DNA of 64,000 bases from Eubacterium minutum ATCC 700079 (GCA_003433295.1 CP016202.1:1275067-1339066), one strand, 5' to 3'; counted from the stretch's first letter, positions 1 through 11,703 are shown. Notes: generated from the sequence alone by a model not told the origin. Numbers and translations: made by a program.

Positions 1-1
1 A

Positions 2-238
2 TATACTCGCTCAATGTCAAAGAAGGGATGCTCTCCCGACAATGCGGCATGTGAAGGGCTATTCGGCAGAGTAAAGAACGAATTCTTCTACAACCAAGAT
101 TGGAAAAATACAACCATAGAAGAGTTCATACAGAAGTTAGATGAGTATCTACACTGGTATAACGAAAAAAGAATCAAAAAATCATTAGGGTATTTGAGCC
201 CTATAGAGTACAGACGTGCCATTGGATTAGCCGCTTAG
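2..238 (+). CDS. IS3-family (IS150-like) transposase, C-terminal part, cut by window edge
   Basis: The reading frame is open at the left edge, so only the last ~78 codons are present. The residues resemble the end of the DDE integrase domain of IS3 OrfB proteins: an S-M-S-x-K-G stretch, the D-N-A-x-x-E-x-x-F-G-R-x-K block containing the final catalytic Glu, and a terminal W-Y-N-E-K-R-x-x-x-x-L-G-Y-L-S-P block. These enzymes cut and rejoin the ends of the insertion sequence. Just after the stop, a gctgtcc-A-run-tgtccgca stretch (about 240-260) looks like the terminal repeat, so the element probably ends near position 260. Family assignment is firm. Whether the full element is intact cannot be seen here. 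Confidence 0.88.
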   Translation, partial: YTRSMSKKGCSPDNAACEGLFGRVKNEFFYNQDWKNTTIEEFIQKLDEYLHWYNEKRIKKSLGYLSPIEYRRAIGLAA

Positions 239-265
239 GCTGTCCAAAAAAATGTCCGCACCCCC

Positions 266-361
266 AACATGCAGATGCTGGCATGTCTTGACAACTAAAA
301 ACATGCAGATGCTGTCATGTCTTGACAACTAAGAACATGCAACTACTGTCATGCCCTGACT
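266..361. repeat. Three 34-bp tandem repeats, each able to form a small hairpin
   Basis: Units begin at 266, 300 and 334. The first two are nearly identical and the third is diverged. Each begins with acatgcag, then a 3-base loop, ctg, one bulged base and catgt, giving an 8-bp stem, followed by cttgacaact. They lie between the end of the IS3 element and the 3' end of the glutaredoxin gene. Only three units with almost no spacer, so not a CRISPR array. Confidence 0.8.
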
Positions 362-375
362 TTATTGACAGGCAA

Positions 376-615
376 TCACTTCTGCGGGTTGGCTGCGAGC
401 CATTCAATTATGTCGTTGCTCTCGTACATAGGTTTTCCATCTATGAAAAGACAAGGCACCTGCTGCTTTCCGCCCTTTTCGACAAGATACTTTCTGTCTT
501 CTTCATTGAGATGAATGTTATGCAAAGTAACGTCCGTTCTTCCGCTCTTGCTTATCTCTCCCAATACTCTCCTGCAAAACGGGCAAGTGTCAAACATGTA
601 TAGATCAAGTTTCAT
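376..615 (-). CDS. Glutaredoxin-like thiol-disulfide oxidoreductase
   Basis: This 79-residue protein is the usual length of a single-domain glutaredoxin. It has a C-P-F-C active site at about residues 11-14, the cis-Pro region Q-Q-V-P-C-L-F-I-D-G near the middle, and an E-S-N-D-I-I-E-W-L end typical of the family. It should reduce protein disulfides or mixed glutathione/low-molecular-weight-thiol disulfides in the cytoplasm. A consensus aggagg ribosome site precedes the ATG. It stands alone between the IS3 remnant and the sigma-factor gene. The Cys in the V-P-C-L position of the cis-Pro loop is a third cysteine. The physiological reductant in this organism is unknown. Confidence 0.88.
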   Translation of the reverse strand: MKLDLYMFDTCPFCRRVLGEISKSGRTDVTLHNIHLNEEDRKYLVEKGGKQQVPCLFIDGKPMYESNDIIEWLAANPQK

Positions 616-771
616 AAAATCCTCCTGAATATCGTCAAATTTCCTCTGTGTACTCTCAATATGTTTTTATATATTTTTATATGTTCATGTTTTTATGTTT
701 TTTAATGTGTTCGAGCGCTATATAATCCGGTACAAAGAAGCGGGGAATCTTATCGGAATTCCCGGGAAGGT

Positions 772-1509
772 TTACTCCCTGTGCAGTTCCGCGCGGAATT
801 GTTCGACTATATTCCGTTCAGCACGCGAAATCGTCATCTGTGAAACCCCCAAAGTCTTGGCAATATCAGCCTGCGAACGATTGTAAATAAATCTCTCTCT
901 GAAAATATATCTGTTCTGCGAGTTGAACGTCTCCATAACTTTATCTATGATCTCCGAGGTCTCTACCCTCTCGAAGCCTTTATCGTCAAAGCCTGTATAC
1001 CTTTCAAGGAAAGAGTTTTCTCCGTCTTCTCCCGCATCGTCGAAAGTCTTGTCCAGGGAATAAGTCCCGTAGGCATGCGAACTGTCCGTCGCTTCAATAA
1101 TCTGTTCTTCCGTAAAGCCCGTAGCCTTAGCCATCTCTGCTACTGTGGGCGCCCTTCTGTATTCCAGATAAAGTTCATCCTTGACCTCCTGAATCTTGGA
1201 GGAGATTTCCTTCAATCTCCTCGGGACTTTAAGACTCCACTGCTTATCTCTGAAATACTTTTTAATTTCTCCTAAAATTGTAGGCGTTGCGAAGGAACTG
1301 AACTCAAAGCCTCTGTCCGGATCGAATCTTTCGACTGCCTGAACAAGCGCCAACGCGCCCACCTGATAAAGATCATCGTACTCGACGCCTTTATTGAGAT
1401 ACTTTCTGATCAGGATATCTACCATGTAAAGATGATCCTCTACGATTTCATTTCTTAATTCAATTGTGGGGTTCTTCTTGTACTCGGTAAATTTCTCCCG
1501 ATTTGTCAT
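772..1509 (-). CDS. RNA polymerase sigma factor, SigB/SigF/SigG type
   Basis: The 245-residue protein has the sigma-70 group 3 layout: region 2 with a G-V-E-Y-D-D-L-Y-Q-V-G-A-L-A-L core-binding stretch and an F-A-T-P-T-I-L-G-E-I-K-K-Y-F-R-D promoter-melting stretch near residues 40-95, region 3 in the middle, and a region 4 helix-turn-helix (S-Q-A-D-I-A-K-T-L-G-V-S-Q-M-T-I-S-R) near the C-terminus. It directs polymerase to an alternative promoter class. It overlaps the upstream anti-sigma gene by 4 bases, the usual coupling of spoIIAB-sigF and rsbW-sigB pairs. From sequence alone I cannot choose between a general-stress (SigB) and a sporulation (SigF) role. Confidence 0.9.
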   Translation of the reverse strand: MTNREKFTEYKKNPTIELRNEIVEDHLYMVDILIRKYLNKGVEYDDLYQVGALALVQAVERFDPDRGFEFSSFATPTILGEIKKYFRDKQWSLKVPRRLKEISSKIQEVKDELYLEYRRAPTVAEMAKATGFTEEQIIEATDSSHAYGTYSLDKTFDDAGEDGENSFLERYTGFDDKGFERVETSEIIDKVMETFNSQNRYIFRERFIYNRSQADIAKTLGVSQMTISRAERNIVEQFRAELHRE

Positions 1510-1904
1510 GCCATCTTCACCATTCTGACGAACTTGTGGTCATCCTTATCTCTGCCAAACTGCACTTCATTCATGAGCGTTTCAACAACATAAATGCCCA
1601 AATCACCCTCGCTCGGACAGATCTTGCAGGGTTTGTGCGTCTTTTCCAAAGTATGTCGCTCGCACGCATCTTTTACGATGATTTCGATCGAGCCCTCTTT
1701 AACATTACATTCTACCTCGTATTTCTCAGAAAATCCAGTAAAACCGTGGCAGGAAACATGTTTGCATGCCTCGCACACAGAGGTTTTGATATCTTCTATG
1801 GCTTCCAGATTAAATCCTGCGGTCGAGGCCACCGAACTGATTGCAAGCCTTACCATAGTCAAATATTCAGGTTTTCCCGGGATAATAAAATTAAGTTTAT
1901 CCAA
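1506..1904 (-). CDS. Anti-sigma factor, RsbW/SpoIIAB-type GHKL ATPase
   Basis: The 132-residue protein has the length and fold signatures of RsbW/SpoIIAB serine kinases, which bind the partner sigma factor and phosphorylate an anti-anti-sigma factor. The N-box region reads E-A-C-K-H-V-S-C-H-G, aligned with E-A-V-T-N-A-x-x-H-G of SpoIIAB, so the Mg-binding Asn appears to be His. A later E-G-D-L-G-I-Y-V-V-E-T-L-M segment matches the lid/G2 region. There are many cysteines (C-x-x-C and C-x-x-x-C). Start codon is TTG with an aaggag site upstream. It precedes and overlaps the sigma gene. No spoIIAA/rsbV gene is adjacent. Confidence 0.82.
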   Translation of the reverse strand: MDKLNFIIPGKPEYLTMVRLAISSVASTAGFNLEAIEDIKTSVCEACKHVSCHGFTGFSEKYEVECNVKEGSIEIIVKDACERHTLEKTHKPCKICPSEGDLGIYVVETLMNEVQFGRDKDDHKFVRMVKMA

Positions 1905-1994
1905 TTTTATTCACTCCTTATTTATATTATCTGCTTCACGCGTATTCTATATACCCGCTTTTACCGTGGTTAAAATGCGATATCAACGCACTTT

Positions 1995-4481
1995 TCAAAT
2001 GCGCAACTGGTCATTGTCTTCATCGTCCTTGCTGTCATCGCCTTTGTCATCATCCTCTTTTATGACTTTCGCCATGGATACGATCTTGGTTTCATCGCCG
2101 ACTTTCATTATCTTCACTCCCTGTGTTGCACGGCCGAGTTCGGAAATTTCATTTGCCCGTATCCTTATTATTATCCCGTCGGAATTGATCAGCAAAATCT
2201 CATCATCTTTATCCACTACCATGGCTCCGATCAGGGAACCCGTCTTTTTAAATTTACTCTTGTCATAGGTGAGAAGTCCTTTGCCTCCTCTTACCTGGAC
2301 TTTATACTCTTTGACCGGAGTCCTCTTTCCGTATCCGTTCTCCGTAACGACCAGAAGTTCCTGATCCGGATCCACAAGTGACATGGAAACCACTTCATCG
2401 TCCTTATCGAGCTTAATCGCACGCACGCCTCCGGCGACTCTGCCCATGGCTCTTACATCTTTCTCCGAAAAGCAGATACATTTCCCTTTTTTGGTGACTA
2501 TAATCACGCTGTTGTTTCCGGTGGTCTGCTTTACGTCAATAAGTCTGTCATCGTCTTTCAACTTGATTGCGATAATTCCGCTCGTTCTGTTGGTATCGTA
2601 CTCGGAAAGAGGCGTTTTCTTGATGCTGCCCTGTTTCGTAACCGCAATCAGATACTTCTCTTCTAAAAATTCCTTTACCGGAATAAGCGCCGTTATTCTT
2701 TCTTTCTGCAGCAGGCTGAGGAAGTTGACCGCCGGCGTTCCTCTTGCCGTTCTGGATGCCTCCGGAACCTCAAATGCCTTGAGTTTATGGGCTTTTCCCG
2801 TATTGGTAAAGAACATCAGGTAATCATGCGTCGATGTCATTATCAGATCTTTTACAAAATCATTCTCCCTTGTGGTTATTCCCATTATTCCTTTGCCGCC
2901 GCGGCGCTGAGCTTTATAGGTGTCTGCAGGGACCCTCTTGATGTATCCGAGATGCGTCAGTGTAACCGCAACCTTTTCTTCTTCTATCAGATCCTCGTCT
3001 TCAAAGTCGGAAGCGTCGGGAGAAAGTTTGGTTCTTCTTTCATCTCCCCATTTATCTCTTACCTCGAGCAGCTCCGCCTTGATGACGCCCATGAGCATGC
3101 TCTCATCTGACAAAATAGCCTTGAAGTATGCAATTCTGTCCATAAGTTCGCTGTACTCTTTTTCAAGTTTTTCCCGCTCAAGTCCCTGCAGCCTCGCCAG
3201 TCGCATGTCCAGGATTGCCTGCGCCTGAATCTCCGAAAGGCCGAAACGCTCCATGAGTTTTTCCTTCGCGTCGTTATACGAACTTCTTATAATTTTGATT
3301 ATCTCGTCGATATTGTCAAGAGCTATTCGCAATCCCTCTAAAATGTGGGCTCTGGCTTCCGCTTTCTTGAGATCGAACTCCGTTCTCCTCGTCACCACTT
3401 CTTTCTGGAATTTGATATATTCCGAAAGCATTTCATAAAGATTGAGAAGCTTCGGCTGTCCGTCAACAAGCGCTATCATTATGCAGCTGAAATTGTCCTG
3501 CATCTGAGTATGCTTGTACAACTGATTCAAAGTGATTTGAGGATTTGCGTCGCGCTTGAGTTCTATTACGATCCTCATTCCCTCTCTGTTCGATTCATCT
3601 CTTATGTCGGAAATTCCGTCTATCTTCTTGTCTTTTATCAGGTCGGCTATCTTCTCTATGAGTCTGGCCTTGTTCACCGTGTACGGAATCTCTGAAACTA
3701 TTATCCTCGTTTTGCCTCTTGATGTTTCCTCGATTTCGCAAACGGCACGGACTTTAATTTTGCCGGTTCCCGTCCTGTACGCGTCTCTGATCCCGCTTTT
3801 CCCGAGAATCTGAGCTCCGGTCGGGAAGTCGGGACCCTGTACGATCTTAATGAGGTCATCTACCGTGCATTCAGGCTCATCTATTATCCTGACCGTTGCG
3901 TCTATTATTTCCGTCAGATTATGCGGCGGGATGGATGTAGCCATACCTACCGCTATACCGTTCGATCCGTTCACGAGAAGATTGGGATAACGCGACGGTA
4001 AAACCACCGGCTCTTTTTCTTCTCCGTCAAAGTTCGGAATAAAGTCCACGGTTTCTTTTTCTATATCTCGCAACATCTGCAGCGCAAAATATGACATCCT
4101 CGCTTCCGTATAGCGCTGCGCCGCAGCTCCGTCTCCGTCAATCGAGCCGAAATTTCCGTGCCCGTCCACGAGAGGGCATCGCATGGAAAAATCCTGCGCC
4201 ATTCTCACCATGGCATCGTATATTGAACTGTCTCCGTGAGGATGGTACTTACCCATTACCTCACCCACAATCCTCGCGGATTTCTTGTACGGTTTTTCCG
4301 GTGTAACGCCGAGCTGGGACATTCCGTAAAGTATTCTTCTGTGTACAGGCTTCATCCCGTCCCGCACATCGGGCAGCGCTCTGCCGACTATTACACTCAT
4401 CGCGTAGTCTATGTACGAATCACGCATCTCATCGTGAATCTCATGCTGTATTATATTCTTATCTTCAAGTAACGTATCCAA
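1995..4481 (-). CDS. gyrA: DNA gyrase subunit A
   Basis: The 828-residue length, the N-terminal [15 protein letters not shown] block, the catalytic tyrosine within A-A-Q-R-Y-T-E-A-R (about residue 124) and the GyrA-box Q-R-R-G-G-K-G (about residue 530) in the beta-pinwheel C-terminal domain identify GyrA. It cuts and rejoins DNA as the A2B2 gyrase to introduce negative supercoils. The start is TTG, with an aggagg site about 5 bases upstream and 14 bases after the gyrB stop. The C-terminal tail is strongly acidic (D/E/K-rich), as in many Firmicutes. It lies on the strand running away from oriC, in a gyrB-gyrA operon, with the anti-sigma and sigma genes downstream. Confidence 0.97.
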   Translation of the reverse strand: MDTLLEDKNIIQHEIHDEMRDSYIDYAMSVIVGRALPDVRDGMKPVHRRILYGMSQLGVTPEKPYKKSARIVGEVMGKYHPHGDSSIYDAMVRMAQDFSMRCPLVDGHGNFGSIDGDGAAAQRYTEARMSYFALQMLRDIEKETVDFIPNFDGEEKEPVVLPSRYPNLLVNGSNGIAVGMATSIPPHNLTEIIDATVRIIDEPECTVDDLIKIVQGPDFPTGAQILGKSGIRDAYRTGTGKIKVRAVCEIEETSRGKTRIIVSEIPYTVNKARLIEKIADLIKDKKIDGISDIRDESNREGMRIVIELKRDANPQITLNQLYKHTQMQDNFSCIMIALVDGQPKLLNLYEMLSEYIKFQKEVVTRRTEFDLKKAEARAHILEGLRIALDNIDEIIKIIRSSYNDAKEKLMERFGLSEIQAQAILDMRLARLQGLEREKLEKEYSELMDRIAYFKAILSDESMLMGVIKAELLEVRDKWGDERRTKLSPDASDFEDEDLIEEEKVAVTLTHLGYIKRVPADTYKAQRRGGKGIMGITTRENDFVKDLIMTSTHDYLMFFTNTGKAHKLKAFEVPEASRTARGTPAVNFLSLLQKERITALIPVKEFLEEKYLIAVTKQGSIKKTPLSEYDTNRTSGIIAIKLKDDDRLIDVKQTTGNNSVIIVTKKGKCICFSEKDVRAMGRVAGGVRAIKLDKDDEVVSMSLVDPDQELLVVTENGYGKRTPVKEYKVQVRGGKGLLTYDKSKFKKTGSLIGAMVVDKDDEILLINSDGIIIRIRANEISELGRATQGVKIMKVGDETKIVSMAKVIKEDDDKGDDSKDDEDNDQLRI

Positions 4482-4495
4482 TGTTTCCTCCTACT

Positions 4496-6868
<2,373 letters not shown>

Positions 6869-8227
6869 ATGGAAGACATTAAAGATATCTGGTCAAAAGT
6901 TTTATCGAAAGTAAAACAGATTGTGACAGAGGCAAGTTATTCTCACTGGTTTTTGAAAGCCGATCTGAATTCTGTCGATGAAGTGGCAAATATAGTCTAT
7001 GTTCAGAGCGACGATCCTTTTGTCGTGCAGCAGCACAAACTTCGCTATATACCTATACTTGAAACCGCATTTGAAGAAGTCTTGAAAGAAAGATACAAGG
7101 TTATAGTAAAACAGTCGTCGGAATATCGAAAAACAGGTATCAAAAGCATAGACGCAGGAGAAAAAAAGAGTAACATCACGGGTAATTTAAATAAACAGAG
7201 GATATTTCACCCGAAGTATACATTCGACAATTTCATCGTCGGCGAATGCAATGAACTTGCTTTTGCGGTTGCGAAAGCAGTTGCCGAAAATCCGTCATCC
7301 ACTTATAATCCCCTGTTCCTTCACGGAAATTCAGGTCTGGGAAAGACACATCTTATGCACGCCATAGGAATATACATGCTTGAGCATCACAAAGAATTGA
7401 ACGTTCTGTATGTGTCATCTGAAATGTTCACCAACGAACTCATAAAATCCATTCAGGAAAACAACAGGGAATTTAAAAAGAAATATCGAAGTCTTGACGT
7501 GCTTATAATAGACGACATACAGTTCCTCGAGGGAAAGGAAAGCACTCAGACCGAGTTTTTCAATACATTCAACGATTTATTTTTCAACAATAAACAGATT
7601 ATAATATCAAGCGACAGACCTCCGAATAAACTCGTGAAGCTTGACGACAGGTTGCGTTCAAGATTCTCATGGAAAATGGTCGCGGAACTCCTTCCCGCGG
7701 ATTTTGAAACGCGAGTCGCCATATTGCGGAAGAAGGCCGAAAATGAAAATGTGACGGTCAACGAAGACGTAGATGAAGTAATACAGATGATCGCGGAAAA
7801 AATCACGGACAACATCAGAAACCTTGAAGGAGCTTTCAACAGAGTAGTCAGCTTTGCAAATCTGCTTAAGAAAGACATAAACAAAAGTTTTGCAAAAAGG
7901 ATTCTAAAGGATATAGTGGTAATAGGCGATAAGAAAGCAACTCCAATCCAGATAAAGGATGTTGTAAGTAAATACTACGGTATAAAGGTAAGCGACCTTG
8001 AATCCTCAAAGAAAACCGCGCAGATTGCATATCCGAGACAGATCGCAATGTATTTATGCAGAATTATGACGGACCATTCATATCCCCAGATAGGTCAGCT
8101 TTTCGGAAACAGACATTACACCACTGTAATGCACGCCTTTGAAAAAATACAGGCGGAATTGAAAACCGACAGCAATCTGAAAGAAATAATAGAAGATATA
8201 AAGAGTAAAATTAAAGGTATTAAATAA
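6869..8227 (+). CDS. dnaA: Chromosomal replication initiator DnaA
   Basis: The 452-residue protein has all four DnaA domains: an N-terminal helicase-interaction domain (residues ~1-80), a short linker, the AAA+ domain with Walker A G-N-S-G-L-G-K-T near residue 153 and Walker B L-I-I-D-D-I-Q near 213, and the C-terminal DNA-binding domain ending with the G-N-R-H-Y-T-T-V-M-H-A signature that reads DnaA boxes. It binds oriC, opens the duplex and recruits the helicase. DnaA boxes flank the gene on both sides, which suggests autoregulation. The ribosome site gagga precedes the ATG. Confidence 0.98.
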   Translation: MEDIKDIWSKVLSKVKQIVTEASYSHWFLKADLNSVDEVANIVYVQSDDPFVVQQHKLRYIPILETAFEEVLKERYKVIVKQSSEYRKTGIKSIDAGEKKSNITGNLNKQRIFHPKYTFDNFIVGECNELAFAVAKAVAENPSSTYNPLFLHGNSGLGKTHLMHAIGIYMLEHHKELNVLYVSSEMFTNELIKSIQENNREFKKKYRSLDVLIIDDIQFLEGKESTQTEFFNTFNDLFFNNKQIIISSDRPPNKLVKLDDRLRSRFSWKMVAELLPADFETRVAILRKKAENENVTVNEDVDEVIQMIAEKITDNIRNLEGAFNRVVSFANLLKKDINKSFAKRILKDIVVIGDKKATPIQIKDVVSKYYGIKVSDLESSKKTAQIAYPRQIAMYLCRIMTDHSYPQIGQLFGNRHYTTVMHAFEKIQAELKTDSNLKEIIEDIKSKIKGIK

Positions 8228-8602
8228 TGTAATACAGGCATTCGAAATTACCAAAGGTTCAGATGAGAAATTTGCATTACGCAGCCATTTATATGATTAG
8301 AAGCCATTTACATTTTACAGCCTTACATCCTTATAAAGGCGCATATAAAAATAACCCTATAAAAATGTTGTTGATAAAAAATGATAACTCAGCAGTCTTT
8401 TCCACAGGTTTTAAACAACAAAAAACGTTAGACCCGTAACGGATCGGAAAGTTATCCACATTATCAACAACCCCTACTACTATTACTACTAATGTAAATG
8501 AAGAAATAAGACGGTATTTGCCAAAGTTCTATACCCTCTTATCATCCAAACGTATTCAAAAAAATGTGTACGTGAAAAATATTATGCGAGGAGAATAAAG
8601 AT
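8228..8602. other. oriC: oriC, downstream part with DNA unwinding element
   Basis: The 375-bp dnaA-dnaN spacer contains TTTTCCACA (8398-8406), a perfect TTATCCACA box (8452-8460), a directly adjoining TTATCAACA (8461-8469), and a reverse box at 8369-8377. Immediately after the tandem pair comes a C-run and CTA/TTA triplets, the arrangement of the B. subtilis basal unwinding system. It is the best candidate for the strand-opening site. Confidence 0.85.
8452..8491 (+). promoter_or_regulatory. Tandem DnaA boxes plus DnaA-trio element
   Basis: Two abutting DnaA boxes (8452-8469) are followed by a short C-rich spacer and six trinucleotides, CTA x3, TTA, CTA x2 (8474-8491). Read on the other strand they are 3'-GAT-5' DnaA-trios. 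In B. subtilis DnaA filaments grow from the boxes along such trios to melt the origin. Confidence 0.85.
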
Positions 8603-9712
8603 ATGAAATTCAGATGTAAACAACAGATATTGGCTAAAGCCGTAAACATAGTGTCAAAAGCCGTATCACTCAGAACGACCATTCCTATTTTAAAAGGAAT
8701 TCTCATAAAAGCCGAGAATGGAAAGATACGTATGTATGCTTCAAACCTTGATATAGCGATAAGTGATACGATAGAAGCAGATGTTGAAGAAGAAGGTTCG
8801 ATAGTTGTCACGGCAAAGTTGTTCGGCAACATAATAAGAAAGATGCCTTCGACCGATATAGAAATAGAAAGTGAAGAAGGTACCGAAAATAACGTTTTTA
8901 TAAGATGCTCCACTTCAAATTTTAAAATTGTGGGGATGGCTGTAGACGATTTTCCTGTAATGAATGTTGAAAGAAGCGATGATTTTATAACTTTTGACAA
9001 AAAATCACTGGGCGATATGATAGAAAAGACGGCATTTGCAGCGAGCATAGACGAAGCGCGCGGAATAATAACCGGTGTCTTAATAGAGATGAAAGAAGAT
9101 GAAATGAACATGGTCGCGATAGACGGATACAGAATGGCGATAACCAGAAAATCTCATGTGTCTCCAAATCCCGAAAAAATAATAATTTCCGTCAAGACTC
9201 TCAGCGAAGTAAGCAGAATTTTGAGCGACATGGAAAATGAAGAGAATGAAGTACGGCTTTATCTCAACGATAAAAAGGCTATTTTTGAGATAGGGAATGT
9301 AGAGGCGGATCTCAAAATAATGGAGGGTGATTTTATAAACTATAAAGACATAATCCCCAAAGAAAGTAAAATAAATATAAAAATAGAAAAAGATATTCTT
9401 TTAGACAGCATAGAGAGGGCATCGCTGCTCTCAAAGGCAGGTAAAAATAATCTGATATGCATGAATGTAAAAGGTGATGTCGTGACGATCACATCAAATT
9501 CAGAGGAGGGTGACGTAAGGGAAGAACTGACGGTTGAAAAAGAGGGAGATGATATAGAAATAGGTTTCAATGCGCAGTACATCATAGACGTTCTTAAGAA
9601 TATAGAAGATAAAGAGATAAGGATGCTTTTTAACGAACCTGTAAAGCCTTGCCTCATAGAGCCGCTTGAAGGCAGGGATTATGAATATCTCGTACTGCCT
9701 GTGAGGATATAA
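8603..9712 (+). CDS. dnaN: DNA polymerase III sliding clamp (beta subunit)
   Basis: The 369-residue length and three repeated clamp domains match DnaN, with M-K-F-R-C-K at the start, R-x-x-I-P-I-L-K-G near residue 32, and the C-terminal P-x-x-P-C-L-I-E-P and Y-L-V-L-P-V-R-I end. The dimeric ring tethers replicative polymerase to DNA. The ribosome site is gcgaggag. It follows oriC and precedes recF. There is no S4-domain gene (yaaA/rlbA) between dnaN and recF, unlike in Bacillus. Confidence 0.97.
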   Translation: MKFRCKQQILAKAVNIVSKAVSLRTTIPILKGILIKAENGKIRMYASNLDIAISDTIEADVEEEGSIVVTAKLFGNIIRKMPSTDIEIESEEGTENNVFIRCSTSNFKIVGMAVDDFPVMNVERSDDFITFDKKSLGDMIEKTAFAASIDEARGIITGVLIEMKEDEMNMVAIDGYRMAITRKSHVSPNPEKIIISVKTLSEVSRILSDMENEENEVRLYLNDKKAIFEIGNVEADLKIMEGDFINYKDIIPKESKINIKIEKDILLDSIERASLLSKAGKNNLICMNVKGDVVTITSNSEEGDVREELTVEKEGDDIEIGFNAQYIIDVLKNIEDKEIRMLFNEPVKPCLIEPLEGRDYEYLVLPVRI

Positions 9713-9790
9713 AAAGGTGATTTTAAATTTTAAGGTCTGAATTTTGATGAGATACACTTATAAATCGCATAATAACGATATTAGTAAAAC

Positions 9791-10897
9791 ATGTACATAA
9801 AGAGTTTAGAGATAAAAAATTTTAGAAACTACGAAGATTTTTCTATTGAATTTGATAAGAATTTAAACATCATCATAGGAAAAAACGCTCAGGGCAAGAC
9901 GAACCTGATCGAGGCTGTATTCCTTTCTTCAATAGGGAAATCTTTTCGTACTTCCAAGGAAAGCGATCTTATAAAATTCGGAGAAGAAAATGCGATAGTA
10001 AGGGTGAGCGCGGAGAAAAAAGTCATTGACACAAGAGTAGAGATATTTATAAGAAAAAATTTTAAAAAGGCGATAAAGAAAGATGGAAATACAGTAAGAA
10101 AAACATCTGAGCTTATAGATAACATAATAATCGTTATCTTTTCTCCGGAAGATTTAAAAATAGTAAAAGACGAGCCTGAAAAACGAAGGAAATTCATAGA
10201 CAGAGAACTGGCGCAGATAAAACCGTCGTATTATAATTGCCTTTCCGCCTATAAGAAAATACTGATGCAGAGGAACGCATATCTCAAAGAAGATCGCGTG
10301 GATGACGATGTTTTACTCATATGGGACAGGCAACTTGTGGATTACGGCAGCAGCCTCATGAAGATGAGGAAGGAATTTATAGATAAAATAAATATTTTTT
10401 CCGGCAAAATACATGACAATATAACCAACCGTAAGGAAAATTTAAAGATAACCTATGATTCAAATATAAAATTCAGCGTTGATGAAAAAGAGCAGAGAGA
10501 AATTTTTAAAAATGCGATGGAAAACAGTCTTTCTACGGATAAGAAGATGAGAACAACGACGAGAGGTCCTCATAAAGACGATATGTCTTTCTTCGTAAAT
10601 TCCGTAAATGTGCGAAATTTCGGCTCTCAGGGTCAGCAGAGGACATGCGCGTTATCTCTGAAACTTGCGGAACTTGATTTTATAAAAGAGGAAACGGGAG
10701 AAAAAGGCATACTCCTATTGGACGATGTGATGAGCGAGCTTGATGAAGAGCGCAGAAATTATCTGATAAGGTCATTGAAAGAGAATCAAATTTTTGTTAC
10801 GGCAACCGACCTTGACCAAAATCTGGTAAATAATTATTCTTCCGCAAAGGTGATAGAGATAAGTAACGGTTGCGGTACTAATTTTATTGACATTTAG
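9791..10897 (+). CDS. recF: Recombination mediator RecF
   Basis: The 368-residue ABC/SMC-like ATPase has Walker A G-K-N-A-Q-G-K-T-N near residue 35, the signature G-S-Q-G-Q-Q-R-T near residue 275 and Walker B L-L-L-D-D-V-M-S-E-L-D near 305. It loads RecA onto gapped DNA with RecO and RecR. It follows dnaN by 78 bp with no gene between. The 3' end contains the promoter of the next operon. Confidence 0.97.
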   Translation: MYIKSLEIKNFRNYEDFSIEFDKNLNIIIGKNAQGKTNLIEAVFLSSIGKSFRTSKESDLIKFGEENAIVRVSAEKKVIDTRVEIFIRKNFKKAIKKDGNTVRKTSELIDNIIIVIFSPEDLKIVKDEPEKRRKFIDRELAQIKPSYYNCLSAYKKILMQRNAYLKEDRVDDDVLLIWDRQLVDYGSSLMKMRKEFIDKINIFSGKIHDNITNRKENLKITYDSNIKFSVDEKEQREIFKNAMENSLSTDKKMRTTTRGPHKDDMSFFVNSVNVRNFGSQGQQRTCALSLKLAELDFIKEETGEKGILLLDDVMSELDEERRNYLIRSLKENQIFVTATDLDQNLVNNYSSAKVIEISNGCGTNFIDI

Positions 10898-10916
10898 TGA
10901 AATGATAAGGTACAAT
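10887..10916 (+). promoter_or_regulatory. Predicted promoter of the rpmH-rnpA operon
   Basis: A consensus TTGACA at 10887-10892 and TACAAT at 10911-10916 are separated by 18 bp. The -35 box lies inside the end of recF and the promoter ends about 70 bp before rpmH. Confidence 0.65.
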
Positions 10917-10984
10917 GAGTGGTACGCATGCACACATTGTAATTTAGATTGTGCAAAATAAGTAATTTTATTTGGAGGTTAAAG

Positions 10985-11119
10985 ATGAAACAGACATATC
11001 AGCCTAAAAAGAGGCAAAGAAAAAAGGAACACGGATTCCGCAAGAGAATGTCTACCAAGAATGGAAGACACGTTCTTAAGAGAAGAAGAGCAAGAGGAAG
11101 AAAGAAGCTTACGGCATAG
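10985..11119 (+). CDS. rpmH: Ribosomal protein L34
   Basis: This 44-codon gene begins at an ATG after a strong ggaggt ribosome site. The product is very basic and shows the L34 pattern: T-Y-Q-P-K-K-R near the start, [13 protein letters not shown] in the centre and [10 protein letters not shown] near the end. L34 is a small 50S protein. The gene is followed after 3 bases by rnpA, the universal rpmH-rnpA pair. Confidence 0.97.
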   Translation: MKQTYQPKKRQRKKEHGFRKRMSTKNGRHVLKRRRARGRKKLTA

Positions 11120-11122
11120 GAA

Positions 11123-11455
11123 ATGCTGAAAAAGAATGTATTGCGTTACAGAAGAGTCTTCGATCGTATTTACAGAAAAGGAAAATCTGTGGGAGGTCGA
11201 TATGTGATTGTATTTTTTAAAGAAAATAATTTAGACTATGCAAGAACAGCTTTTCTGGCAAGCAAAAAGGTCGGCAACAGTGTCATGAGAAACCGTGCGA
11301 GGAGATTGATGAAAGAAGCGGTAAGAGTGTCTTCTTTTGAGCTTCCAAAAGGTTATGATTTTATTTTTATAGCGAGAAATACTATAATGGACGCGAAATG
11401 CCGGCAGGTGCAGAAGTCGATAGAGTCTGCGCTGAAAAGGATCGGGGTAGTATAA
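11123..11455 (+). CDS. rnpA: Ribonuclease P protein component
   Basis: The 110-residue basic protein has the RnpA signature [11 protein letters not shown] near residue 56 and a preceding S-K-K-V-G-N-S-V. It helps the RNase P RNA cut tRNA 5' leaders. It starts 3 bases after the rpmH stop. yidD follows after 5 bases, so the three genes are almost certainly cotranscribed. Confidence 0.96.
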   Translation: MLKKNVLRYRRVFDRIYRKGKSVGGRYVIVFFKENNLDYARTAFLASKKVGNSVMRNRARRLMKEAVRVSSFELPKGYDFIFIARNTIMDAKCRQVQKSIESALKRIGVV

Positions 11456-11460
11456 AGATA

Positions 11461-11691
11461 ATGAAACTTATAAGCAATTTACTGAAGAAGATTCTCGTAT
11501 TGCTTGTCAGATTTTATCAGATTTGTATTTCGCCGCTACTGCCGCGAACATGCAGATTTTACCCTACATGTTCCACATACTTTATTCAGGCACTGGAAAA
11601 GTATGGTCCTTTTAAGGGCACGTATTTGGGAATACGAAGGATCATGAGGTGTCATCCCTGGAATGAGGGTGGATATGATCCGTTAGAGTAA
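11461..11691 (+). CDS. yidD: Membrane protein insertion efficiency factor YidD
   Basis: The 76-residue product carries the YidD/DUF37 pattern: a hydrophobic/amphipathic N-terminus, then [16 protein letters not shown]-x-Y with its conserved cysteine, and [13 protein letters not shown] at the end. It is a small membrane-associated protein that helps YidC-dependent insertion. I chose the ATG at 11461. An in-frame ATG further upstream lies inside rnpA. Position between rnpA and yidC is the standard one. Confidence 0.95.
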   Translation: MKLISNLLKKILVLLVRFYQICISPLLPRTCRFYPTCSTYFIQALEKYGPFKGTYLGIRRIMRCHPWNEGGYDPLE

Positions 11692-11703
11692 TGGAGGACG
11701 TTA

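Noticed and set aside
697-771. Hairpin gggaat/attccc after the sigma-factor gene as a terminator
   Set aside because: The stem is short and no U-run follows on the minus strand.
772-1904. Assignment as a sporulation sigF operon
   Set aside because: spoIIAA is missing and SigB-type and SigF-type proteins cannot be separated from these motifs alone.
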